NCBI RefSeq assembly: GCF_003014735.1
Contig: NZ_PYAX01000002.1
Coordinates: 558,001-622,000, forward strand
Source of the DNA: Saccharothrix carnea
GTDB lineage: Bacteria; Actinomycetota; Actinomycetes; Mycobacteriales; Pseudonocardiaceae
Direction of reading: 5' to 3'
DNA length: 64,000 nucleotides
Notes under the pieces: model-generated
Seen by the model: only the letters and a program-made list of their open reading frames with translations
Told to the model about the DNA's origin: nothing
The model's database searches: none
Part shown: piece by piece, positions 1 through 8,733 of the stretch
Position numbering within the stretch: position 1 is the stretch's first letter
How the letters are laid out: each line of letters opens with the position of its first letter
Translations under genes and position numbers: made by a program

Positions 1-1000
1 GGTTCTCGGTCGGCAGGCCGAGGTAGGCGGCCGAGTTGCGGAAGACCTGGACCTGGAGGTCGCGGCGGCGGGTGAACTGGACGGCCGCGTCGTAGGGCAC
101 GTTGAGCCACTTGTGCAGGTCGACGCAGACGGAGTCGGCTTCGGCGAGGCCGTCCACGAGGTGGGCGAAGGAGGGGGAGAGGGCGGCGAACCCGCCGAAC
201 GCGGCGTCGACGTGCAGCCAGAACGGCGTTCGTGAGCGCAGGTCCGCCAGGGCGCGGAGGTCGTCGAAGTCGGCGGTGTTCACGGTGCCGGCGTTCGCGA
301 CGACGATGGCGGGCGTGCCGTCGAGTTCGGCGGCGAGCCGGGTGACGTCGATGGCCTCGCGGTCGGGCAGGGTGGGCACCGGGCGCAGGCTGTCCCGGCC
401 GAGCCCGAGCATCGACAGCGCCTTGTAGGTGCTGGAGTGCGGTGCGCCCGAGTACACCCTGACAGGGCCGAGCGCGCCGACGCCCGAGTCGGCGACCGAC
501 ACCCCGAGCTGCTCGCCGAGCCACTCCCGGCCGAGGGCGAGGCCGACGAAGTTCGACATCGTCGCGCCGGTGACGAAGGCGCCCGCGTGTGCGTCGCCGA
601 GCCCGAACATCCGGGCCAGCCACCGCACGGTCTGCCGTTCGAGGTCCGGGGCGGAGGATCCGTCGCTCGCGGCCGGGTTCTGGTCGAACACCGCGGCCAG
701 CCAGTCGCCCGCGACGGCGGCCGGCGTGCTGCCGCCGGTGACGAACCCGAGGTACCGGGGACCGGCCGAGGCGGAGAACCCGGGTGCCCACCGGCGCGCG
801 AACGCGTCCAGCGCGCCCGCGAAACCCTCGCCGGTCATCGGCAGCGGTTCGTCCCCGACCGGCACGCCCTCAGGGGGTACGACCGGGCGTGCGTGCAGGG
901 AGGACAGGATCGAGGCCGCGTAACGGGAGGTGGTGTCGAGCACGTCGGGTGCGTCCGCCGGGTCGGGCAGGTCGGTCGCGGTGGTCACGTCGTCCAGCAC
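1..1000 (-). CDS. PLP-dependent decarboxylase, 3' end beyond window
   Basis: Group II pyridoxal-phosphate amino acid decarboxylase (aromatic amino acid/diaminobutyrate decarboxylase fold), which removes CO2 from an L-amino acid to give an amine. The first 333 residues are present and the C-terminal part lies outside the window. Visible landmarks are the cofactor-stacking His188 (SGAPHSS), Asp265 in WLHVDAAFGGF and the Schiff-base Lys297 in CVDLHKWLN. The GTG start at 1000 is chosen because TGGAGG lies five bases upstream. It is followed on the same strand 166 bp downstream of the M20 gene, so it may be the last gene of that operon or have its own promoter. The substrate cannot be read from the sequence. 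Confidence 0.9.
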   Translation of the reverse strand, partial: MLDDVTTATDLPDPADAPDVLDTTSRYAASILSSLHARPVVPPEGVPVGDEPLPMTGEGFAGALDAFARRWAPGFSASAGPRYLGFVTGGSTPAAVAGDWLAAVFDQNPAASDGSSAPDLERQTVRWLARMFGLGDAHAGAFVTGATMSNFVGLALGREWLGEQLGVSVADSGVGALGPVRVYSGAPHSSTYKALSMLGLGRDSLRPVPTLPDREAIDVTRLAAELDGTPAIVVANAGTVNTADFDDLRALADLRSRTPFWLHVDAAFGGFAALSPSFAHLVDGLAEADSVCVDLHKWLNVPYDAAVQFTRRRDLQVQVFRNSAAYLGLPTEN

Positions 1001-1166
1001 GGAACCTCCAGTCGGAGAAGCGGGTACGTCCGACCCTAGGCACGGCGACGGGCCGGTGTCCCGGTCCACTTCACCGAAACTGGCCCTCCCGCCCGGTACC
1101 TCCGGCTCTGGTGGACGCCCGGTTCCGGCGTGCCACCCGGCCGCTCCCGGAACACCGGACAGGGGG

Positions 1167-2402
1167 CTACCCTCCGCCGTTCCGCGCGAACCGCACGACG
1201 ATGTCGCGGACCACGTCGGCGAACCGGTCGAGGTCGGCTACGTCGGCGTGCTCGCCGCGCGCGTGCGCGTTGTTGGCCTCCAGCGATCCGGGGCCGAGGA
1301 CGGCGGTGTGCGCGCCCGGCACGTCGGCCAGCCAGATCGCGTCGCAGGTGAACGCGGGCTCGTGCGCGGGCCAGCGCGGCACGACGGCGTCCAGCAGCGG
1401 CACGTCCTGCGGCGGCAGCGCGGGCAGCCCGCGCTTGCGCCACACCAGCCGGGTGATGTCGACGGCGTCGACGGCGGTGCGGTGGAACGGCGGCACGCCG
1501 CGGAAGCGGGCGGTGAACTCGGCCAGCCCTTCCCGCAGCGCGGCGTCCAGTGCGACGGCCAGCACCCGCGCGGACGCCGTGCTGCCGTAGGACAGGTTCA
1601 GCCGCAGGTCACCGCTGCCGTACACGCGGTTGTGCAGCCGGCCGGTGTGCAGCCCGGCGACGCACACCTGGCCGTCCGGCACGCGTCCGGCCAACGCGCC
1701 CGCCAGGTGCTGGGCGAGGAACCCGAGCAGCACCGACGCGTTGTGCCCGGCCTGCGGCCGGTCGTCGATCGCGTCGTCGCCCCGCACCTGCACGCACGCC
1801 GTCATCGCGGCCGTCGACCGCGGCAGGTAGCGCAGCCCGGTCGGCTCGCAGAACACGTTCAGGCTGCCGTGGTACCCGGCTTCGACCAGCGGACGGGTGC
1901 CGAACACGCCCATCGCGCCGCCCTCCTCGCCGGACACGGCCTGGATCAGCACGCTGACATCCCGCCCCACCGCCGGATCGGTCATCGCGGCGCGGACACC
2001 GGCCAGCAGCGCCACCGCGGGCCCCTTGGCGTCGATCGCGCCCCGGCCGTGGAACCGGACACCGTCGAACCCGGCCGGCTCGAACGGCGCGACCGTGTCC
2101 AGGTGCACGTTGAACATCACCACCGGCTCGGCGTGGCCGACCCGCAGCACCAGGTTCGGCTGTCGTTGCAGGAAGTCCGGGTCCTCGGCGATCGCCTCGC
2201 GCACCACGGCGGGCACGTCGTGCCGCAGCACGTCCACTTCCCGCGCCGGTCCCAGGTGGACCGTCCGCATCCCGAAGCACTCGGCCGCCTCCGAGTACGC
2301 GTGCACCGCCTCCCACAGGCACACCTCGTCGGTGGTCTCCAGCGGGCCGGCGGTCGGCAGCGCGAGCAGGCGCAGCAGCAGGTCGCGGTCTTCCCCGATC
2401 AC
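1167..2402 (-). CDS. M20 family metallo-amidohydrolase (ArgE/DapE-like)
   Basis: Protein of 411 residues of the M20 zinc peptidase family, whose members hydrolyse amide bonds of acylated amino acids or dipeptides in the cytoplasm. Metal and catalytic residues are visible: His100 in FNVHLDTV, Asp124 in GRGAIDAKGP and Glu159-Glu160 in VSGEEGG. A longer reading frame exists upstream, but GTG at 2402 is chosen because it overlaps the stop of the preceding isomerase gene as GTGA, as is usual here. Co-transcription with the isomerase and oxidoreductase suggests a deacylation or peptide-bond step in one small pathway. The substrate is unknown. Confidence 0.88.
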   Translation of the reverse strand: MIGEDRDLLLRLLALPTAGPLETTDEVCLWEAVHAYSEAAECFGMRTVHLGPAREVDVLRHDVPAVVREAIAEDPDFLQRQPNLVLRVGHAEPVVMFNVHLDTVAPFEPAGFDGVRFHGRGAIDAKGPAVALLAGVRAAMTDPAVGRDVSVLIQAVSGEEGGAMGVFGTRPLVEAGYHGSLNVFCEPTGLRYLPRSTAAMTACVQVRGDDAIDDRPQAGHNASVLLGFLAQHLAGALAGRVPDGQVCVAGLHTGRLHNRVYGSGDLRLNLSYGSTASARVLAVALDAALREGLAEFTARFRGVPPFHRTAVDAVDITRLVWRKRGLPALPPQDVPLLDAVVPRWPAHEPAFTCDAIWLADVPGAHTAVLGPGSLEANNAHARGEHADVADLDRFADVVRDIVVRFARNGGG

Positions 2403-3235
2403 CGCACCAGCCCGGCCATCGCCCGACCGGCCGCGACGAACGCGGGCGCCGCGTCCGGGGCGAGCGCACCCGACTCGTGCGGGCGCGGCGCCACCTGCGG
2501 CTCCAACGACCACGCGCCCCGATAACCATTGGCGCGCAACAGCTCCACGCAGTCCGACACCCGCGCGTCACCCGATCCGGGCGGCACGAACCGGTCACCC
2601 GACGCGTCCTTCACGTGCACGTGCTCGACGTGCGCGACCACCTCGCGCAGCAACGCGTACCCGTCGTAGCCGTGCGCGACGCCGTTGCCGGTGTCGAACA
2701 GCAGCTTCAACGCCGGGTTGTCCACTGCGTCGAGCAGGTCCAGCGCGCGCTCGGCGCTAGTGCCCGCCCAGCCGGAGCAGTTCTCGTGCAGCAGCACGAC
2801 CCCGGCTGCCTCCGCCAGCTCGGCCAGCATCGACACCCGGGTGATCACCCGGTCGCGCCACCGCCGCGGCGACAGGCCCGCGTTCGGGTACGACATGATC
2901 CGGACGAACCGGGTGCCCAGCGCGGCGCACCGGCGCAGCAGCACGTCCAGCTCGGCCAGGTCGTCCACGAACGGCGTGCTGATCGGCCGTGCCCACCCGC
3001 CGATCCGCGACGCCAGGCACACCACCCGCACACCTCGCGCGGCCAGCTCCTTCGCCACCACCGCGAACTCGTCGTCGTCCAGGTCCGCGACCGCACGCCC
3101 GTCCACGGTCCGCAGCTCGACGTGCGACCAGCCCAGCTCGGCGAGCACCGCGAGCTGGCCGGGCAGGTCCGGCGCGGCCTCGTCGGTGACCCCCGCCAGC
3201 ACCGGCTCAGCGGACGGCACCGACTCAGCGGACAT
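2399..3235 (-). CDS. Sugar phosphate isomerase/epimerase (xylose isomerase-like TIM barrel)
   Basis: Protein of 278 residues with an AP-endonuclease-2/xylose-isomerase-like TIM barrel. Likely metal ligands are the Glu in LLHENCSGWAG, the Asp in LLFDTGNG, the His pair in HVEHVHVKDA and the Glu in WSLEPQ. Members of this family isomerise or epimerise sugars and inososes, and some act as dehydratases. The start at 3235 is preferred over an in-frame ATG ten codons upstream because it gives an 11-bp overlap with the preceding oxidoreductase gene and starts close to the fold. The pairing with a Gfo/Idh/MocA dehydrogenase is common in inositol and sugar-acid pathways. Its role here is inference only. 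Confidence 0.86.
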   Translation of the reverse strand: MSAESVPSAEPVLAGVTDEAAPDLPGQLAVLAELGWSHVELRTVDGRAVADLDDDEFAVVAKELAARGVRVVCLASRIGGWARPISTPFVDDLAELDVLLRRCAALGTRFVRIMSYPNAGLSPRRWRDRVITRVSMLAELAEAAGVVLLHENCSGWAGTSAERALDLLDAVDNPALKLLFDTGNGVAHGYDGYALLREVVAHVEHVHVKDASGDRFVPPGSGDARVSDCVELLRANGYRGAWSLEPQVAPRPHESGALAPDAAPAFVAAGRAMAGLVR

Positions 3236-4262
3236 ACGCGGCCAGCGGGCCGGGCGACGCCTCACCGCGGGCGGCGGGTATCACCGGTTCGGCGCAGATG
3301 TTCTTGGCCACCGACAGCAGCTGCACCACGTCCGTGGCGAACGAGAACCCGCGCGCGTGCTGGTCGCCGGAGGCCTGGAACAGGCGGTAGGCCCGCAGCA
3401 CCCACTCGGTGAGCGAGTCGTCCCGCAGCACCTCGTGCTCGCGCCGCCCGTTGACCGTGACGCCGAGCTGCGAGTGGTCGTCGTCGTCGCTGACCGCGTA
3501 GTGGCCGACCGCGCTGCCCTTCTCGAACTCGACGGTGATCCGGCGCTCGCGCACCGGCGAGGTGAGGTCCGAGCTGATCTCGGTGCGCACGCCGCTGTTG
3601 TGCCGCAGCCCTATCCGCGCGCCACCCATCCGCGGCACGACCACGTCACCGACCGCCAGGTCGTACCCGGCCGCGTGGGTGACACGCGCGCTGCCCGCGA
3701 GCCGCAACGCCAGCGCCACGCCGTGCGGCAGCTCCACGTCGAACGCGGTCTGGTGGCCCGGCCTGGTCAGCGACCGGCGGAAGCGCGGCTTGTTCTGCAC
3801 GATCGAGATCGACTTCGGCTCGCCGAGCGTGCCGCCGCGCATCAGCTCCATCAGCCGCACGGTGAGCGAGCTGGTCAGCCACGGCTCGACCACCGCGATG
3901 CGCAGGCCGTGCTTGCGCCGCAGCCGGATCACCCGGGCCAGGTCGTCGGTGTCGGAGGCGAGCGGCTTCTCCGCGATCACGTTGCGGAACCCGCGTTCGG
4001 CCAGTTCGGCCATCACCTCGGCGCGCACGGACGGCGGCGTGCACACGTGCGCGACCGTGTCGCCCGGGTCGAGCAGCGTGGCGGCCTCGGCGAGGCTGCC
4101 CACCATCGCCAGGCCCGGTCGTTCCGCGGGCAGCCGCCGCGGGTCGCACGCCACGATCGGTCGGTCGTCGAACAGCTGTCGGACCGAGGTCCGCGCCCTG
4201 GCCAGCACCGGCAGGTGCAGGTCCGCACCGGCTCGGCCCAGTCCCACGACGAGTGTGCGCAC
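3225..4262 (-). CDS. Gfo/Idh/MocA family NAD(P)-dependent oxidoreductase
   Basis: Protein of 345 residues. The Rossmann domain begins at once (VVGLGRAGADLHLPVL) and the family's EKP motif is clear (VIAEKPLASDTDD); the C-terminal half is the alpha/beta substrate domain. The family oxidises sugar or cyclitol hydroxyls with NAD(P). A GTG start at 4262 opens the minus-strand operon that continues with the isomerase and the M20 hydrolase. Upstream lies a 391-bp divergent intergenic region shared with the peptide/methyltransferase operon. The glycine motif GLGRAG is slightly atypical (GxGxxG with Arg). The substrate is unknown. Confidence 0.87.
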   Translation of the reverse strand: MRTLVVGLGRAGADLHLPVLARARTSVRQLFDDRPIVACDPRRLPAERPGLAMVGSLAEAATLLDPGDTVAHVCTPPSVRAEVMAELAERGFRNVIAEKPLASDTDDLARVIRLRRKHGLRIAVVEPWLTSSLTVRLMELMRGGTLGEPKSISIVQNKPRFRRSLTRPGHQTAFDVELPHGVALALRLAGSARVTHAAGYDLAVGDVVVPRMGGARIGLRHNSGVRTEISSDLTSPVRERRITVEFEKGSAVGHYAVSDDDDHSQLGVTVNGRREHEVLRDDSLTEWVLRAYRLFQASGDQHARGFSFATDVVQLLSVAKNICAEPVIPAARGEASPGPLAAYVR

Positions 4263-4653
4263 TAGTGAGCCCCGTCTTGTCTCGTCCGGTCTCTAAGGCA
4301 TCGGGAATGAGCGGTGTCCGCTCTCAATTGATGGCCCCGACGTTGTCCCAATCGCGAAGGTCTGTCAACTGCGCGGAGGCGAGTTGACCAGGAAGAGTGA
4401 ACTGCCCTGCGGTCGGCTGCCGGCCCGGTGACCTGCCATACGCTCGACCGCGGAAGCGGTGACCGCGGAGGTGAGTGCGCTGACCGTGCCATTCTTCACG
4501 CAATCGGCGACATTTCCCGGATTGTGGCCGATAGCGCGACGGCACATTGTCGAAGTGATCCGGAACGGCAAGTGCTCGCACGGGCGGAAAGTGGCGGAAT
4601 CGGAAAGCGCGCCGGTCGGGTACACCGGGTCCGCGCACGTCGTGGGAGTGCAG
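4263..4653. promoter_or_regulatory. Divergent intergenic region of the first cluster
   Basis: This 391-bp stretch separates the minus-strand Gfo/Idh operon from the plus-strand peptide/methyltransferase operon. Its base composition is visibly less GC-rich and lacks third-position GC bias, so I read it as non-coding although an open frame runs through its right half. An inverted repeat GTCAACT/AGTTGAC (arms 4364-4370 and 4382-4388) is a candidate operator. I cannot assign -10 boxes with confidence. Confidence 0.5.
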
Positions 4654-4842
4654 GTGACGTCCGGTCCGCTGGACCCGGCGGCGTGGCGGCGCGCGGTGGC
4701 CGACCTGCCGCCGATGGCCGACCCGCACGTGCCGGCGTGGGAGGACGTGCCGCGCACCGCCACCGGCGGCGTGCGCAGGCTCGACCTGCTCACCCGGCTG
4801 ACCGGCACCGCCGAGACCCACGGCAGCGGGCGGTGGACGTGA
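4654..4842 (+). CDS. Small protein of unknown function (62 aa)
   Basis: I do not recognise this protein. The frame shows strong third-position GC bias from about 4654 to its stop and overlaps the methyltransferase start as GTGA, which supports real coding. GTG at 4654 is chosen because GGGAG lies five bases upstream; GTG codons at 4642 and 4648 are alternatives. The product is rich in Pro, Trp, Arg and Thr, has no Cys, no signal peptide and no membrane segment, and ends in GSGRWT. It is the first gene of an operon with a methyltransferase and a CaiB-like protein. It could be a small partner subunit or a peptide substrate; neither is shown. Confidence 0.5.
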   Translation: MTSGPLDPAAWRRAVADLPPMADPHVPAWEDVPRTATGGVRRLDLLTRLTGTAETHGSGRWT

Positions 4843-5606
4843 CGACCTACGTGTTCGACCGGGCGCACGTCGCCGAACAGCACCGCTGCCTCGCCGCCGC
4901 CTACGACCCGGTGACCTTCGCCCGGCTGGCGCAGACGGGTGTCCGGGCCGGCTGGCGGTGCCTGGACGTCGGGGCGGGCGGTGGCAGCGTGGCCCACTGG
5001 CTCGCCGGACGCGGCGCGGTGGTGCTGGCCACGGACGTGCAGCTCGACCACGTGCCACCCGCGCCCCGGCTCACCGTGCTGCGGCACGACGTGGTGTGCG
5101 ACCCGCTGCCCGACGCCGCGTTCGACCTGGTCCACGTGCGGCTCGTGCTGCGGCATCTGCCCGAGCGGGACGCCGTGCTGCGCAAGCTCGTCACCGCGCT
5201 GAAGCCGGGCGGGTGGTTGCAGGTGGACGAGTTCGACAACTCCTACAGCCCGGTGCTGCTCGCGCCGGACCGGGAGGCCGCCGAGCTGTACGAGACGTTC
5301 CTGGCGGTCAAGGAGAGCGTGTTCGACGCGTACGGCGTGGACGGCGCGTGGGGGCGCAAGGCGGCCGGTGCGATGGTCGAGGCCGGGTTGGTCGACGTGG
5401 ACCCGCGGGTGGTCGTGCACCCCTGGCGGGCCGGGTCACCGGGCGTGCGGCTGCTCTCCCACACCACGCACATGTTGCGGGACAAGCTGGTGGCGGCGGG
5501 CATGACCGCCGCCCAGCTCGCGGCCGTGCGCGAGGTGCTGGCCGACCGGCGGTTCCTGGCCACCTCACCGGTCGTCTACTCGGTGCACGGGCGGCGGGCG
5601 GCATGA
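4839..5606 (+). CDS. SAM-dependent class I methyltransferase
   Basis: Protein of 255 residues. SAM-binding motif I is CLDVGAGGGSVAHWL, followed by an acidic motif after beta-2 (VLATDVQLD) and a motif near PDAAFDLVHVRLVLRHL. It is a Methyltransf_11/25-type enzyme acting on a small molecule in the cytoplasm. The GTG start at 4839 is fixed by the GTGA overlap with the small upstream gene, and the stop overlaps the next start as ATGA, so the three genes form a tight operon. The acceptor (O, N or C) cannot be told from sequence. Confidence 0.85.
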   Translation: MTTYVFDRAHVAEQHRCLAAAYDPVTFARLAQTGVRAGWRCLDVGAGGGSVAHWLAGRGAVVLATDVQLDHVPPAPRLTVLRHDVVCDPLPDAAFDLVHVRLVLRHLPERDAVLRKLVTALKPGGWLQVDEFDNSYSPVLLAPDREAAELYETFLAVKESVFDAYGVDGAWGRKAAGAMVEAGLVDVDPRVVVHPWRAGSPGVRLLSHTTHMLRDKLVAAGMTAAQLAAVREVLADRRFLATSPVVYSVHGRRAA

Positions 5607-6982
5607 CCTCGACGTTGACGGCGGTGCCCTGGTCCGGGCCGGTGGACCTGCCGCTGGGCGGTGAGCTGGACGTGCAGGCCGCGTGCGGGCTCATGCACGT
5701 GCACGGTCGCCGGTTCGGTCGGCCGACCGCGCTCGGGCTGGACTACGCGTCGATCGTGGCGGCCGAGCTGGACGCGATCGGCGCGGCGGCGGTGGACGTG
5801 GCGCGGTTGCGCGGTGTTCCGCTGCGCGCGGCGTCCACGTCGGTCGCGCAGGCGGCGTTGCTGGCGGTGTCGCGGTACTTGGCGGCGGCCACGGCCGACG
5901 AGCCGGACCTCGTGCCGACGGACGTGGGCGGGCCGCCGTTCCTGTCCGCAGACGGGGTGGCGTTCGAGGTCGAGGCGCTGGACGCCGAGGTGTGGCGGCG
6001 GTTCTGGGTGGCGTTGGACGCCGACCAGGGCGCGGTGGCGGCGGCGTGGCGGCCGTTCCGGCACCGGTTCGCCACCGCGACGTGCCCGTTGCCGCCGGAG
6101 CTGACCGGGTTGACCGCGCGGCTGCCGATCGTGCGGCTGGAACGGGTCGCCGCGTCGACCGGGATGACGTTGGTGCGGGTGGCGCACCGCGCGCTGGACG
6201 ACGTGCCGCCGTACGTGCTGCGGCCGTTGGGTCCCGGTGCCGGGCCGGTCGGTGCCGGGGGTGTGTTGCCGTTGTCGGGGCTCGTGGTGCTGGAGTCGTG
6301 CCGACAGGGGCCGCCTGCCGGGCACCTGCTGTGGCAGCTCGGCGCGACCGTGGTGCGGGTCGAGCCGCCGGGCGGTGACCCGTCGCGGGTCGTGCCGCCG
6401 ATGTCCGGCGACGTGTCCGCCCGGTTCCACGCGGTGAACCGGGGCAAGCGGGTGGTGCACGTCGACCTCGGCACCGTGGCCGGGCGGCGGGAACTGCTGG
6501 AGTTGGCGTCGGGCGCGGACGTGCTCCTGCACGACTGGGGGCCGGGGAAGGACGCCGCGTGGTCGTTGCGGGCGCGGGACGTCGCCAGGGTGCGGCCCGG
6601 GATCGTGTACGCGCAGGCGTCCGGGTGGGGTGAGGCGTTGGGCCCGCGACCGCCGTTGGGCACGGACTTCGTGGTGCAGGCGCACGCCGGGGTACCGCCG
6701 TCGCTGATGACGATCGTGGACGTGTTCGGCGGGGTGATGTGCGCCCGCGGTGTCGTGGACGCTCTCGCGACGCGGATCCGGTCCGGGACGGGGCAGTCGG
6801 TGTCGTCGTCTCTGCTGTCGGCGGCGGCACGGCTGAACGCGCGGGCGACTCGGCGGTGCACGGCGCCGTTGAGCGTGCCGGTGTGCACGGACCTGGCGGA
6901 GTTGGCGCGGGACCGGCGGTTCTCGCGGGCGCTGGTGTCGGACGGGTGCGTGGTGCCGGGGCCGGTTTGGGAGTTCCGATGA
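5603..6982 (+). CDS. CaiB/BaiF-type CoA-transferase-like protein with extra N-terminal half
   Basis: Protein of 459 residues. The C-terminal half (from about residue 225) is a type III CoA-transferase N-lobe: LSGLVVLESCRQGPPAGHLL, RVEPPGGDPSR, NRGKRVVHVDL and TDFVVQAHAG, with an Asp at the place of the family's catalytic Asp. The N-terminal 220 residues resemble a second, diverged copy of the family (LDYASIVAAELDAIG and VDVARLRG fit its usual elements). The C-terminal lobe usual for CaiB is short. The protein could move CoA between carboxylic acids or be a non-catalytic relative. Its start overlaps the methyltransferase stop (ATGA). It ends 50 bp before a convergent gene. Confidence 0.75.
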   Translation: MTSTLTAVPWSGPVDLPLGGELDVQAACGLMHVHGRRFGRPTALGLDYASIVAAELDAIGAAAVDVARLRGVPLRAASTSVAQAALLAVSRYLAAATADEPDLVPTDVGGPPFLSADGVAFEVEALDAEVWRRFWVALDADQGAVAAAWRPFRHRFATATCPLPPELTGLTARLPIVRLERVAASTGMTLVRVAHRALDDVPPYVLRPLGPGAGPVGAGGVLPLSGLVVLESCRQGPPAGHLLWQLGATVVRVEPPGGDPSRVVPPMSGDVSARFHAVNRGKRVVHVDLGTVAGRRELLELASGADVLLHDWGPGKDAAWSLRARDVARVRPGIVYAQASGWGEALGPRPPLGTDFVVQAHAGVPPSLMTIVDVFGGVMCARGVVDALATRIRSGTGQSVSSSLLSAAARLNARATRRCTAPLSVPVCTDLAELARDRRFSRALVSDGCVVPGPVWEFR

Positions 6983-7032
6983 CGTGGCGAACACCCCGGA
7001 GTGGACTGGCGGCGGGGCTCACCTGGAGGTGG

Positions 7033-8733
7033 TCAGCCCGTGAGGCCGACCACCGGTGCCGCCGTGCCGCCGAACGCCGTCCGGGTGAGCACGATCGCGC
7101 CGGGTGCGGCGACGAGGCGGACGTCCGAGCGGGCGCGCGAGCCCGAGCCGTCGAGGCGGACCGGAGTGGACGTGGGTGCCGAGCCGTCCAACGGCTGCGT
7201 CACGACGGTCAGCTCACGGCCGTTGTCGGCGCACGCGCGCACGTAGGTGGTGGACGTCGTGACGTCGGCCGTGCGCCGCGGGCAGTGCTCGATCGACAGC
7301 CGCGTGGTCGCGCCGGTGGCCGGGTCGAGCGCGAGGGAACCAGTGACCTGGCCGCCTTCGTGTTCCTCCAGCAACGGCGTGACGCCGACATCCGTGCGCA
7401 CGTTCGACGGCCGCTCCGGTCGGCTCAGCACCCGTCCGGTCTCGGTGTCCAGCAGCCCGTTCGGCACGGCGTCCGGTGTGGGCTGCGCGCCGAAGATCTG
7501 CAGGAGCGCGATGGAGCTGTTCGCCGTGCCGTGCAGCTGGACGTCCGGCCGCTCACCGCCGGAGTCGCCGCGCCGGAGTTCGTGCCGCCACCGTTCCCGA
7601 CCGGTCACCTCGTCCAGTGCCGTGACGCCCAACGTGTCCGCGCACACCACGGGCACGAGCACCGTCGTGCGGCCGCGCACCACCTGCCCGAACCACGTCG
7701 TGCAGCCCTCCGGCGGTGACCACTGCCACCGCGACCCGCCGTCGACGACGTCGTACCCGGTGATGACCTCGTGGTCGCGGATCGTCAACATCCGCGTGCC
7801 GAGCATCAGCTGACCGGTCTCCACCGACACGGACCGGACCACCTTCTCGAAGCGCGGTGTCCCGGTGTCCGCGTCCAGCACGACCACCGCCTGCTTCCGC
7901 GTGTCCCGCAAGGACCGGAACGACACCAGGACAGTCCGCCGGTCGACCGACGCCACCACCTCGCCGACCGGCGCCCCGGGCCGGGCGTACCGCCACTCCA
8001 CCCGCCCATCGGTGCCGTTCAACCCCACCACGGCCCCGTCCCGGGTAGCCACCGCGACACCGTGGAGAACCGGCACGACGTCCACCACATCGGCGGCGGG
8101 CTGCCACGCCCACTGGCCACCACCCGGCCGCTCCACCACCGGCTCGGCCGCGAAGTCACGGGCATCCCGCGTCTCCGACCGCACGATCACCCCTTCCGCC
8201 ACCACAGGCGCGAAAACCGCCGCCACCGCGACCACGAGCACCGCCACCACCCCGACCGGCCGAACCCGCCACCCACCCGACCCGACCGCCCGCCCCGGCT
8301 GATCACCGGATCCCGCCCGCGCCACCTCGTCGCCGGACGCCACCGGCACCGCGCCAGGAGCCTCACCCGTGCCCGCCCGCTCAGTCCCTGCCGCCCGGTC
8401 CGGGACGGCAGACGTCCGCCGCACGGCCGACTCGATCGCGCCCACCGCCACCGCGAGCGAACCCACCGCCAGCACCGGCAGGTCGTGGCCGGTCAGGCCG
8501 ACCAGCAAGTCCGACACCAGGAGCCACCACACGGTCACGGCCAAGCCGGTGCCCGCCACCGCCGCGAACACCCGCCGCGCGCGCCCACCCCCGACCGCCA
8601 GAGCCGCCGCGAGCACGACACCCACCGCCGACCCGATCACTGCGGGGTCCGCCTCCGGCCGGGGCACCCCGCCCGACAGGAACGGCGCCACCCCGGCGCA
8701 CAACGCACCCACCACGGTCATGTAGCGCAGCAT
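7033..8733 (-). CDS. Membrane-anchored PQQ-like beta-propeller protein
   Basis: Protein of 566 residues. The first 120 residues hold about four membrane helices (starting MTVVGALCAGVAPFL), then a Pro/Gly/Ala-rich linker, another helix (VGVVAVLVVAVAAVFAPVVA near residue 175) and an extracellular PQQ/quinoprotein-like propeller with blades such as VVGLNGTDGRVEWRY and GVTALDEVTGRERWR. ATG at 8733 is chosen over a much longer frame because GGGGAGG lies upstream. Such proteins are common in actinomycetes and usually lack PQQ chemistry; no cofactor ligands can be assigned. It stands alone, convergent with the CaiB-like gene and divergent from the FAD oxidase. Confidence 0.78.
   Translation of the reverse strand: MLRYMTVVGALCAGVAPFLSGGVPRPEADPAVIGSAVGVVLAAALAVGGGRARRVFAAVAGTGLAVTVWWLLVSDLLVGLTGHDLPVLAVGSLAVAVGAIESAVRRTSAVPDRAAGTERAGTGEAPGAVPVASGDEVARAGSGDQPGRAVGSGGWRVRPVGVVAVLVVAVAAVFAPVVAEGVIVRSETRDARDFAAEPVVERPGGGQWAWQPAADVVDVVPVLHGVAVATRDGAVVGLNGTDGRVEWRYARPGAPVGEVVASVDRRTVLVSFRSLRDTRKQAVVVLDADTGTPRFEKVVRSVSVETGQLMLGTRMLTIRDHEVITGYDVVDGGSRWQWSPPEGCTTWFGQVVRGRTTVLVPVVCADTLGVTALDEVTGRERWRHELRRGDSGGERPDVQLHGTANSSIALLQIFGAQPTPDAVPNGLLDTETGRVLSRPERPSNVRTDVGVTPLLEEHEGGQVTGSLALDPATGATTRLSIEHCPRRTADVTTSTTYVRACADNGRELTVVTQPLDGSAPTSTPVRLDGSGSRARSDVRLVAAPGAIVLTRTAFGGTAAPVVGLTG

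Noticed and set aside
4428-4653. N-terminal extensions of the small peptide and methyltransferase frames
   Set aside because: Codon bias is absent in this part and GC content drops; I treat it as the leader.
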